From UBA4744 sp963718995 (GTDB lineage Bacteria; Actinomycetota; Acidimicrobiia; Spongiisociales; UBA4744): 64,000 nt of DNA. The position numbers were made by a program, and so were the translations under genes. Where the stretch lies: positions 1 through 64,000 of the forward strand of contig CAVRAP010000012.1 in NCBI GenBank assembly GCA_963718995.1. Direction: 5' to 3'. The notes under the pieces are model-generated. The model saw nothing but the letters and a program-made list of their open reading frames with translations, was not told the DNA's origin and did not search any database. This document shows positions 1-7,239 of this stretch, one piece after another; position 1 is the first letter of the stretch, and each line of letters begins with the position of its first letter.

Positions 1-31
1 TCGACGACGACTTCCGGCAGCCGGGCCCGAT

Positions 32-838
32 TCATGGGGACGACTCGGTGACGCTCCATCCACCGTCGACGGCGAGCACCTGGCCGGTCACGCGCTTGGA
101 GCCGTCGCCGAGAAGGTAGGCGCCCGCTGCCGCGATGTCTTCGGCGTCGAGGAGACCACCGGCCAAGGGTTGTTTGCGGGTCGCGTAGGCCGAAATCTGC
201 GGGTCTCCTGCGGCCCGCTCGGCCATTGGGGTCCTGACCAGTCCGGCCGCGATGGCATTGACCCGAATCCCCTCGGGGGCGTAGTAGGCGGCCAGGGCTT
301 TGGTGAACGAGTTCTCGGCCCCTTTGATCGCGGCGTAGGCGTGGGTGGCAAAATGCCCGGGGGCCGGATGCTCGGCAAGGACGCTGGTGACCAGGACGAT
401 CGAACCTCGAATGCCATTCGCGTCCGGCTTCTGGGACCGCATCGCTCGCAGGGCGTTTCGCGCGGCCAGGAAGGCGGGGTGGCCGTTGAGCCGGAGCGTC
501 GCCTCCCATCCACCCAGATCCATCTCGTGCAGGGGCCCGTCGCCAAAGCGCCGCCCGCTGCCGCCGGCTACTGCGAACAACCCGTCGATGCGACCAAATC
601 GGTCGAGACACAGCCGGGTGGCCCGGTCGGACTCATCCTCCAGGGTCAAGTCGGCTCGAGCCCAACCACAGGCCCCGCCGGCGGCGACGATCTCGTCGGC
701 CAACCGCACACACTTCTCCTCGGTCCTGGAAACAACGAACACCGGGGCCCCCCGTTCGGCAAAGAGCCTGGCCCCGGCGGCGGCAATACCCGAAGCCCCG
801 GTGATCAGCACGACTCGGTTGGAGAGATCGCTCGTCAT
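32..838 (-). CDS. SDR-family NAD(P)-dependent oxidoreductase
   Basis: A 268-residue classical short-chain dehydrogenase/reductase, soluble and Rossmann-fold. The nucleotide-binding loop is seen at residues 13-22 (TGASGIAAAG), a slightly unusual form because the second and third glycines of TGxxxGIG are altered. The catalytic residues are Ser152 (LVTSVLAEH) and Tyr168/Lys172 (AYAAIK), and the C-terminus has the usual VTGQVLAVDGG signature. The family oxidises or reduces alcohols and ketones, but the substrate cannot be read from the sequence. The ATG at 838 follows a TAGAAC hexamer by 8 nt, so a leaderless or nearly leaderless message is possible. It diverges from the MFS gene that follows, separated by 70 bp. 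Confidence 0.9.
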   Translation of the reverse strand: MTSDLSNRVVLITGASGIAAAGARLFAERGAPVFVVSRTEEKCVRLADEIVAAGGACGWARADLTLEDESDRATRLCLDRFGRIDGLFAVAGGSGRRFGDGPLHEMDLGGWEATLRLNGHPAFLAARNALRAMRSQKPDANGIRGSIVLVTSVLAEHPAPGHFATHAYAAIKGAENSFTKALAAYYAPEGIRVNAIAAGLVRTPMAERAAGDPQISAYATRKQPLAGGLLDAEDIAAAGAYLLGDGSKRVTGQVLAVDGGWSVTESSP

Positions 839-896
839 CGTGCACCGTTCTAGCAGAAACTCCGCGAGGAAGAACCGGGCCCGGCCGGGCCGGATC

Positions 897-908
897 TAGC
901 CTGGCCCC
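897..908 (+). promoter_or_regulatory. Leaderless -10 element of the MFS gene
   Basis: TAGCCT at 897-902 is followed by exactly 6 nt and then the GTG start at 909. With a normal 6-7 nt distance from -10 to transcription start, the message would begin at the GTG. No convincing -35 hexamer is visible. The same spacing occurs before the genes at 4545 and 6631. Confidence 0.45.
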
Positions 909-2069
909 GTGACCCAACGCTTCCGAATACTGGTTGTCTGCTCCTACGGCTTTGTGCTGCTCGGGATGGGCACGAGTTCGTTTGGCGTGGTCTGGCCGTC
1001 GCTGGCCGACGAGTTTGGTCGCTCGACCGGCGAGCTCGGCTACGTCACCCTCGCCTACGGTGCCGGGTACACCGTGGCCTCGTTGCTCAGCGGGAGGATG
1101 GCCGCACGATCAAAGTTCGGTTCGCTGCTCATCTGGGCGGCACTGATTGCCTCAGGAGCGCTCACCACGCTGGCCATGTCACCCGGCTGGATCACGTTTC
1201 TGGTCGCTGCGACGGTTCTCGGGGCGGCGGGTGGTCAGATCGATGCGGCCACCAATACCTATGTTGCCGTGCGGCACGGCTCACGGGCCATGGGGTTCAT
1301 CCACGGAGCCTTCGGCATTGGCACGATCATTGGACCGCTGATCGTCACGGCACTGCTCTACCTGGGGCTCTCGTGGCGGATAGCGTTCGCAATCCTTGCC
1401 GTCGGCCAGCTCTCCTACGCGGCCGGACTCTGGGCCTACACCCGATCGCTCGAGGTCGCCTCCGACCCGTTGCCCACCCTGACGTCTCCCCATCGGTCTG
1501 CGACATTGGCCTGGTCGATCACGTTCTTCTTCCTGTACGCCGGACTCGCCTCCGGGCTGGGCACCTGGGCCTTTACCTATCTCACCGAGGAGGGCGGACT
1601 GAGCGAAACAACCGGCGGATTGGTCGTGGCCGGATACTGGGTGGGTTTCACGGCTTCGCGCCTGCTCCTCGGAGTCGCCGGCCACGACGTCGATCCGACC
1701 CGCCTGTCACGCTGGTCGGCCGCCGCAACGGTGGCGGGGGTTGGTCTTTTTTGGTGGTCGCCGACGGTGTGGGTCGGGGTCATTGCCCTGGTGTTCGCCG
1801 GCTTCGCCCACGGTCCCCTGTTCCCGCTGCAAATGCTCTTGACGGCCCGACGGTTCGGCGCCGGCGTCGCCGCCACCTTTGTCGGATTTCAGATCGCAGC
1901 CGCCAATGTCGGAGGTGCAACGGTTCCTGGATTGATCGGCCTCTTCGTCGAACGCTACGGGCTGACCAGCGTTCCGGTGGTTCTGTTCGTCGCTGCCTGG
2001 TTGTTGTGGGCTTCCCTCGAACGACTCCGCTCTGCCGCAGCGGGTGACCTGGCCACTAGGACCGCGTGA
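909..2069 (+). CDS. MFS transporter
   Basis: A 386-residue integral membrane protein with about twelve hydrophobic segments in the 6+6 arrangement of the major facilitator superfamily. Gly-rich helices (FVLLGMGTSSFGVVWPSL near the N-terminus, GAFGIGTIIGPLI near residue 135) and the short basic loop after helix 2 (SGRMAARSKFG) fit the family. The overall look is FucP/YbjJ-like, but no substrate can be assigned. Start is GTG at 909, probably leaderless. Its 3' end overlaps the end of the convergent CrtI-like gene by 14 nt, and no terminator is visible between them. Confidence 0.88.
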   Translation: MTQRFRILVVCSYGFVLLGMGTSSFGVVWPSLADEFGRSTGELGYVTLAYGAGYTVASLLSGRMAARSKFGSLLIWAALIASGALTTLAMSPGWITFLVAATVLGAAGGQIDAATNTYVAVRHGSRAMGFIHGAFGIGTIIGPLIVTALLYLGLSWRIAFAILAVGQLSYAAGLWAYTRSLEVASDPLPTLTSPHRSATLAWSITFFFLYAGLASGLGTWAFTYLTEEGGLSETTGGLVVAGYWVGFTASRLLLGVAGHDVDPTRLSRWSAAATVAGVGLFWWSPTVWVGVIALVFAGFAHGPLFPLQMLLTARRFGAGVAATFVGFQIAAANVGGATVPGLIGLFVERYGLTSVPVVLFVAAWLLWASLERLRSAAAGDLATRTA

Positions 2070-3663
2070 CGGGTCGCTTCATGAGCGGCTGCAGGAAGCG
2101 CGCTCCCCGAACCGGTTCGGCAGCTGCCGCGGCCATCACCCCACCCCCGAGCGCACCGGCGATGCCCGGGGCCGAAACGTCGGCTCCGCCCAGATAGAGG
2201 CCTTTGATCCCGGTGCGTGGCAGCACGGACTGATCGTCGAACCGGTCCGGTGTGGTGCCCAGCCCGTAAATCGACCCGCGGGCTGAGACGGCAAAGTGGT
2301 TGGTCGACAGCGGCGTGGACATCTCCACGTGATCGACCATCGAGGCCAGTCCCGGGTAGTGCTTGAGGTACTGGTCGAGCAAGGTCGAGGTGAGGGACTC
2401 CTTGAATGCGTCGTAGGCGGCTCCGCGTTTCTTCCATTTCGTATCGGACCACTGCGAGAAGGAGTCCCACGAGACGAACGTGATCAACTCGCCGGTGTTG
2501 CGCTGCTCGGGTCCCGGATCATGGGTCGGGTCTTTGAGCGAGGGGAAACTGCAGAACAAGACCGGAGCTTGCTCGATCGGGCGGTCAGGATGCACGTCCC
2601 AGGTATCTACCTCCATGTCCCACGTGTCGAAGTACCACTGGCAGTACCGCTCACCACCGTGCGCGGCGGTGTCGCCCTTGAACCCCAGGTAGACACTGAC
2701 GTGAGCCGGACCTGCCTCGCGGTACGGGTCCCCGGGACCCGGCAGACCCTCCTCGAGCAGGTCGGAAGTGGGGATGGCACCGGCGGCGCTGATCACCCGC
2801 TTGGCGGCTATTTCCGACCCGTCCGCCAGGCGCACGCCGGCGACGCTGCCATTGCGAACCATGATCTCATCGACGGTGCGCCGCACTGCGGTCCAACCGC
2901 CGGCCCCGGCGACGGTTGCGAGCATCTCCCGGGCGATGCTCGACGCACCGCCGACCGGGTAGTACGCGCCGTGGAGGAAGTGGCGCACCATCAGAGCGTG
3001 CATGGCAAACGACGATCGGGCCGGGGTGGCTCCGTAGTACCCCCACTGGGCCGACAGCACCGCCCGCAGCCGGGGATCGTCGGTCAGCCGGGCCAGGACC
3101 TCGGCGGTCGTGGCATGGATGTGTTCGGCGGCGGCTTCCGTCGCCTTCTTGCCGCCCCCGGGAGCGAGCAGGCGGGGCATGGCCCGCACCTGCAGATATT
3201 TGGCGGCCGCCCGGGCGGCGGTGCGGGTCAATGCCAGGTACTCGTCGATCCCAGCCCGCTCGGCCGGGAAGTAGTCGATCAGGGTCTCCCGGAACTTCTC
3301 CGGCGTGTCGGGCAGCTGGATGGTGAAACCGTCGGGGAAGTTGAACTCGTCGTAGATCTCGCCCACCGACTCCCACTGCAGGCGGCCGTCGGTGAGGGCA
3401 TCGAGGAGGCGGCCCGGGTAGCTCATGTGGGACATCTCCCCGACGATGTGGACTCCGACATCCCAGCGATAGCCGGGACGTTTGAACATCTGGGTAAACC
3501 CGCCCGGGATGTTGTGCTGTTCCAGCACCAGCACCCGCCGGCCAAGTTTGGCGAGCATCGCCGCTGCCGCCATCCCGCCGATGCCAGTCCCGATGACGAC
3601 GTAGTCCCAGGGGCCGTCGGGGACCTCGTGACTCCACGGTCGGTCGGGTCGGTCCTCGGTCAC
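2056..3663 (-). CDS. CrtI/RetSat-like FAD-dependent oxidoreductase
   Basis: A 535-residue flavoprotein of the phytoene desaturase / carotenoid isomerase / all-trans-retinol saturase group. The FAD-binding GxGxxG is at residues 23-30 (VIGTGIGG), followed by the LVLEQHNIPGG motif. The C-terminal FAD motif (GLYLGGADVSAPGIAGALGG) lies about 45 residues from the end. The family acts on polyene or other lipophilic substrates. No phytoene synthase or other carotenoid gene lies nearby, so a carotenoid role is unsupported. Start is GTG at 3663. The gene is convergent with and overlaps the MFS gene. Confidence 0.85.
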   Translation of the reverse strand: MTEDRPDRPWSHEVPDGPWDYVVIGTGIGGMAAAAMLAKLGRRVLVLEQHNIPGGFTQMFKRPGYRWDVGVHIVGEMSHMSYPGRLLDALTDGRLQWESVGEIYDEFNFPDGFTIQLPDTPEKFRETLIDYFPAERAGIDEYLALTRTAARAAAKYLQVRAMPRLLAPGGGKKATEAAAEHIHATTAEVLARLTDDPRLRAVLSAQWGYYGATPARSSFAMHALMVRHFLHGAYYPVGGASSIAREMLATVAGAGGWTAVRRTVDEIMVRNGSVAGVRLADGSEIAAKRVISAAGAIPTSDLLEEGLPGPGDPYREAGPAHVSVYLGFKGDTAAHGGERYCQWYFDTWDMEVDTWDVHPDRPIEQAPVLFCSFPSLKDPTHDPGPEQRNTGELITFVSWDSFSQWSDTKWKKRGAAYDAFKESLTSTLLDQYLKHYPGLASMVDHVEMSTPLSTNHFAVSARGSIYGLGTTPDRFDDQSVLPRTGIKGLYLGGADVSAPGIAGALGGGVMAAAAAEPVRGARFLQPLMKRPVTRS

Positions 3664-3793
3664 GAGGTGCAGGCAGTGGAGATCAACCGGATTCCCGGTA
3701 TGCCAGAGCTGTTGGATCCGAGATTGCCATGGCGATTCGCATCATTGCCCAAGCCTAACGACCCCAATGTTGGTGGCCATTCGTGGGGACTGG

Positions 3794-4408
3794 CTACCTG
3801 CCCCCGCAGGTGGCTTCCAGCGTCCCCGGGATCGACTCCCGCTCATCGGTCGTGCCGTCATCAAAGGATGCCTCGACCGTCACTGTGTTTCCGTCGACCT
3901 GGATCACGAAACTGGAAGCACCCACTATTCCCTCCACGGCGCCAAAATCCACGCTGGGGTTCTCAAAGTCCTCGATGTCGTTGAGGGTCACGCTCTGGAT
4001 GGTGCCTTCCCCCTCATACCGACCTTGTTTGTCGACATCCTGAATCGAGGCGTCCAATTGCAGCCGGACACCGTCGGGGCTGCCGATCGAGCCGGACGAG
4101 AACGAGACCCGCTCGTTGCCGGTCTCCTCGGGCCCGAAAGCGCAGTAGTAGTTATCGAAGGTCCATGTTTGGTCGCCAATGATGAGCGTGGCGCTGCCCG
4201 CGTCTGGCGGGGTCGCAGCCGGCTCGCTGCCCGCCTCGGTCGTTGTCGTGGTGTCCTCCGACGCAACGGTGTCGCCAGACGAAGCCGCCGCTGTCGAGGT
4301 GGTGGTGTCATCTCCGTCCGATGGCGTGGCCTCCCCGCCCGAACACGCTCCTACAACCAACATCAACGCAACCATTGCAGCCAACCGGACCCATACTCTG
4401 CGACCCAT
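3794..4408 (-). CDS. Predicted lipoprotein, unknown function
   Basis: About 204 residues, starting with a signal peptide and lipobox (LMLVVGAC, Cys near residue 22). A Thr/Ser-rich linker follows, then a globular part of about 130 residues that I do not recognise. Two ATG codons stand side by side. The upstream GAGGGAG is too close to the first (4411) and better placed for the second (4408), so I use the second. It is expected to be anchored on the outer face of the membrane. It diverges from the cyclase gene, with 136 bp between starts. Confidence 0.8.
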   Translation of the reverse strand: MGRRVWVRLAAMVALMLVVGACSGGEATPSDGDDTTTSTAAASSGDTVASEDTTTTTEAGSEPAATPPDAGSATLIIGDQTWTFDNYYCAFGPEETGNERVSFSSGSIGSPDGVRLQLDASIQDVDKQGRYEGEGTIQSVTLNDIEDFENPSVDFGAVEGIVGASSFVIQVDGNTVTVEASFDDGTTDERESIPGTLEATCGGR

Positions 4409-4532
4409 CATTTCTCCCTCTTCGCATTTGGACGGCGAGCGTGACCCCGGTCGCCACGAATCGACGCCTCGGTCACGATATCGACATTACACAAACGCAC
4501 AAGCGCGCGCGGCGCAAGACACCAATACCCCC

Positions 4533-4544
4533 TAGGCTCCCTCC
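4533..4544 (+). promoter_or_regulatory. Leaderless -10 element of the cyclase gene
   Basis: TAGGCT at 4533-4538 sits exactly 6 nt before the ATG at 4545, the same geometry as at 897 and 6619. No Shine-Dalgarno sequence fits between, so the message is probably leaderless. Confidence 0.45.
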
Positions 4545-5372
4545 ATGCCTCTCTATATGGACGTCCACCCCGGCCTCGGCGACGCGACTCCCGACGACGT
4601 GGCGGAAGCCCATCGCCACGACCTCGAGATGCAGAGCGAGTTCGGGGTCAGATTTCTGAGCTACTGGTTCTCGGATCCCCAGGGGAAGGCCTTCTGCCTG
4701 GCCGAATCGCCCGACGTCGAATCGCTGGTCGCGTGCCACAAAGCAGCCCACGGCCTCATGCCCCACGAGGTCATCGAGGTTGCGGCACCGACCATGGCCC
4801 AGTTCATGGGGAACATCGCCAACGACGCAAACGACCGGGTTGTGGTCGAAGGCCAACCCGACACGGCACTGCGGGCCATCATGTTCACCGACATCGAAGG
4901 ATCGACCGACATCAGCACCAGCCACGGCGACAAGGTGGCCGTCGGTCTGGTACGGCGGCACAACGACATCGTTCGGGATGCCCTCACGCAATACCGCGGA
5001 CACGAGGTCAAGCACACCGGCGACGGACTCTTCGCCAGTTTCGTGTCGGTCACCAAGGCGGTGGAAGCCACCATCGCCATCCAGCAGCAGAGCGCGGCAG
5101 CATCCGATGCCGGCCCGAAACTCGCCATCAAGATCGGTCTCAGCGCCGGCGAACCGGTCGCGGACAGCCGTGACCTGTTCGGGGCGGCCGTCAATCTGGC
5201 CGCCCGGATCTGCGCCCACGCCCGGGGTGGCCAGACGCTGGTAGCCGGCACCGTACGGGACCTGGCCATCGGCAAGGACATCCGGTTCCTCGACCAGGGG
5301 TCGATCGGGTTGAAGGGCTTCCCCGACCCCGTCCCTCTCTACGAGGTCGACTGGCAACCAGCCGGAGCCTGA
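4545..5372 (+). CDS. DUF4242 - class III adenylyl cyclase fusion
   Basis: 275 residues in two domains. Residues 1-80 match the DUF4242 pattern: a small ferredoxin-like alpha/beta domain that includes the nickel-binding SCO4226-type proteins. Residues 108-270 form a class III nucleotide cyclase domain. Metal-binding aspartates are Asp116 (FTDIEGST) and Asp160 (HTGDGLF), and transition-state residues are Asn217 and Arg221 (AAVNLAARI). The substrate-selecting pair Lys156/Asp210 is the adenine-type combination, so ATP to cAMP is predicted. The class III enzyme works as a dimer, both sites being formed across the interface. No membrane segment is seen. The DUF4242 part may act as a ligand or metal sensor (inference). 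A cNMP-binding protein is encoded at 25540-25974. Confidence 0.85.
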   Translation: MPLYMDVHPGLGDATPDDVAEAHRHDLEMQSEFGVRFLSYWFSDPQGKAFCLAESPDVESLVACHKAAHGLMPHEVIEVAAPTMAQFMGNIANDANDRVVVEGQPDTALRAIMFTDIEGSTDISTSHGDKVAVGLVRRHNDIVRDALTQYRGHEVKHTGDGLFASFVSVTKAVEATIAIQQQSAAASDAGPKLAIKIGLSAGEPVADSRDLFGAAVNLAARICAHARGGQTLVAGTVRDLAIGKDIRFLDQGSIGLKGFPDPVPLYEVDWQPAGA

Positions 5373-5385
5373 GATAAGACGAGGT

Positions 5386-5844
5386 TTATGCCGCCCTCTT
5401 CGGCTTCCTTCCGGTCTGCCGACCCGGACCGGCGACAGGTGCGATAAGCACCGGCACCCGCGAGTGGGCCACCGGGCCTCGCCAGCTGGGGCGGTGCGCC
5501 AGGCTTTTTGGTACAGCGATGGTCGTGGCGCCGACCCTCTCGGCGCTGGCGAAGACGGACCGGCCGGAGTGGTCGCCTTCGGCGATGATGGCCGACGTGT
5601 CCAGGCCGCCTAACCGGGAGGAGTAGATCCTGGAGAGTCGCTCGAGGTAGATCTCGCGAGCGCCGGGAAACGTGAGGTTCTCGGCCTCCGCAAAGTGGCG
5701 GATATCTTTGGCATTCGCGCCGTTGACGAGGATAACAACGGTGGCGCGCCCACCCCGTGCGACGACCTGGCGAGCCAGGTCGAGGGTCGAGTCCTCGCCG
5801 TGGGTCGAATCGACCACTGCGACGATGTGTTCTTGGTTGTTCAT
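5386..5844 (-). CDS. UspA-like universal stress domain protein
   Basis: 152 residues with the alternating beta/alpha pattern of the UspA fold: an N-terminal strand (HIVAVVDSTHG), a central AxxIIAEGDHSG segment and a C-terminal SRVPVLIAP strand. The glycine-rich ATP motif G-x2-G-x9-G-S/T of ATP-binding members is absent; the segment reads VPKSLAHRPS. It is therefore probably of the non-ATP-binding type. A basic tail (GRQTGRKPKRAA) ends the protein. It lies 15 bp downstream of the TetR gene on the same strand and is probably co-transcribed with it. Confidence 0.7.
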   Translation of the reverse strand: MNNQEHIVAVVDSTHGEDSTLDLARQVVARGGRATVVILVNGANAKDIRHFAEAENLTFPGAREIYLERLSRIYSSRLGGLDTSAIIAEGDHSGRSVFASAERVGATTIAVPKSLAHRPSWRGPVAHSRVPVLIAPVAGPGRQTGRKPKRAA

Positions 5845-5859
5845 GTTCTTCCTTCTTGC

Positions 5860-6459
5860 TTAGTTGTCTGGTTGACCCGGTGGCCACGAAACAGCAACGA
5901 TGAGATCCCATAGGTACTCATCGCTGATGGCGGCTCCGGTGAGAAGTATTCGGTAGTAGATGGGACCCAACAGGTGGTCCAAGATGACGTTGATCTCCTG
6001 GTCGGAGGTCTCCGGATCGACGATCCGCCGCACTATTCCGGCGGCGATACTGCGCCTTTCCTCCCAGAAGCGGCGGAAACCGTCGGCCAGTTTCGGATTG
6101 CGGGCCGATTCTCCAACAATCCCCGCAACGATCGCCCCGAAGTCGGACCGGCGATTCAGCCGCACGATGTCCTGCAGGAAGGCGAAGAGGGCGTACTTGG
6201 GATCGTCCTGGGCCGGAACCGGAACGCTTTCGGCGGCGAGCACGGACAGCAGATGCTGCACGAGTTGTTCCTTCGATTTCCACCGCCGGTACAGCGAGTC
6301 CTTGCCGACGCCGGCGGTGTGAGCAATCTCCTCCATCGAGGTGCCGGTGAAACCCTTGCGCGCCAGCACCGATCGGGCCGATTCGAGGATCGCACGGTCG
6401 ATGGCCGGATCACGGGGGCGTCCCCGTCGCGGCGTACTGGCTTCTGGGCTTATCGTCAT
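5860..6459 (-). CDS. TetR-family transcriptional regulator
   Basis: 199 residues from the ATG at 6459. The N-terminal helix-turn-helix is clear (IAHTAGVGKDSLYRRWKSKEQLV), preceded by the basic stretch RRGRPRDPAIDRAIL. The C-terminal ligand/dimerisation domain is of TetR_C_16/AcrR style. A longer reading frame to 6507 exists, but it would run through the promoter and operator at 6475-6492, so I prefer 6459. The operator just upstream implies autoregulation. Probable partner genes are the downstream USP gene and perhaps the divergent TetR-ABC operon. Confidence 0.88.
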   Translation of the reverse strand: MTISPEASTPRRGRPRDPAIDRAILESARSVLARKGFTGTSMEEIAHTAGVGKDSLYRRWKSKEQLVQHLLSVLAAESVPVPAQDDPKYALFAFLQDIVRLNRRSDFGAIVAGIVGESARNPKLADGFRRFWEERRSIAAGIVRRIVDPETSDQEINVILDHLLGPIYYRILLTGAAISDEYLWDLIVAVSWPPGQPDN

Positions 6460-6474
6460 CGCTATTAAATTACC

Positions 6475-6492
6475 ATACGGTCCCGTATTATA
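6475..6492 (-). promoter_or_regulatory. Palindromic operator and -10 box of the 5860-6459 regulator
   Basis: An exact inverted repeat ATACGG-TC-CCGTAT lies at 6475-6488 in a strikingly AT-rich patch. It overlaps a perfect TATAAT (6487-6492 on the minus strand), 27 nt upstream of the regulator start. The size and symmetry are typical of TetR-family operators, and the position would block its own transcription. Confidence 0.6.
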
Positions 6493-6595
6493 TTGAATGA
6501 TTCTCAAACATACCGGTCAAGAGCCGTTCAGAGGCCGCCCGGGAACCCACGTCCGAGCAAAGGGAGGACTGAGGGGGTAGCCAACCGAGCCGGGC

Positions 6596-6624
6596 TTGTG
6601 AGTGAGCGCTCACTCGGTTACAGT
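6596..6624 (+). promoter_or_regulatory. Promoter and TetR operator of the regulator-ABC operon
   Basis: TTGTGA (6596-6601), a 17-bp spacer and TACAGT (6619-6624) form a good promoter ending 6 nt before the GTG at 6631. A perfect 16-bp palindrome, GAGTGAGCGCTCACTC (6600-6615), fills the spacer and touches the -35. It closely matches operator sequences known for several actinobacterial TetR regulators. Binding there would occlude RNA polymerase. Confidence 0.65.
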
Positions 6625-6630
6625 CGTCCG

Positions 6631-7239
6631 GTGCAAACCAAGCAACGCCGGGCCGAGCCCCTCCCCCGCGAAGATCGCAGGCGGGAGATTGTCGAGGCCG
6701 TCATTCCGCTCCTCGTCGAGCGGGGGGCGTCGGTGACCACCCGCCAGATGGCCGAAGCGGCCGGCATCGCCGAGGGCACCATCTTCGGGGTATTCGCCGA
6801 CAAGAAGGCCGTCATCCACGAGGCCGTCAAGGTCAGCATGGATCCCGACCCGGTGTGCACTGCGCTGGCCGCCATCTCCCCCACCAAATCCCTCGAGAAG
6901 CAGCTCAGCGACGGGGCCCGCATCCTGCTGGACCACTTCGGCCGGGTCACCGTGCTGGTCGGCGTGCTCCGCACCATGCCGACGGCAACCCCGGGCCCGT
7001 CACCGGAAGCCAGGCGGTTCGTGGCCAGGTCGCACGCGGCGGTGCTGTCCGCCCTCACCGTCCTCCTCGAACGTCACGCCGACCGCCTCACCATCGAACC
7101 GGCCCGGGCGGCCGCCGCCCTGCAGGGGCTGCTCTTCGCCCGGTTGCAGCCGATGATGGCGCCCGGCGAGAAACTCACCATCGAGGAGATCGTTGCCATC
7201 CTGCTGAACGGCATCGCCGATCAGAAGGCGGCCACCTGA
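6631..7239 (+). CDS. TetR-family regulator of the downstream ABC exporter
   Basis: 202 residues from GTG 6631 (VQTKQRRAEPLPREDRRREI). The helix-turn-helix is VTTRQMAEAAGIAEGTIFGVFADKKAV in parts, residues about 30-58, followed by an all-helical ligand domain. A start further upstream (6493) would include the operator and promoter, so it is rejected. The stop codon overlaps the ATG of the ABC gene by one base (TGATG), implying translational coupling. It most likely represses its own operon and senses a compound exported by the ABC pair, as is common for this arrangement. Confidence 0.88.
   Translation: MQTKQRRAEPLPREDRRREIVEAVIPLLVERGASVTTRQMAEAAGIAEGTIFGVFADKKAVIHEAVKVSMDPDPVCTALAAISPTKSLEKQLSDGARILLDHFGRVTVLVGVLRTMPTATPGPSPEARRFVARSHAAVLSALTVLLERHADRLTIEPARAAAALQGLLFARLQPMMAPGEKLTIEEIVAILLNGIADQKAAT

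Noticed and set aside
2296..3984. 562-residue open frame antisense to the CrtI-like gene
   Set aside because: A GC-rich shadow: Arg/Gly/His-heavy with no motif, while the opposite strand has a clear FAD oxidoreductase.
6493..6630. 46-residue N-terminal extension of the second TetR
   Set aside because: It would translate through the promoter and the 16-bp operator; the GTG at 6631 fits the leaderless promoter.
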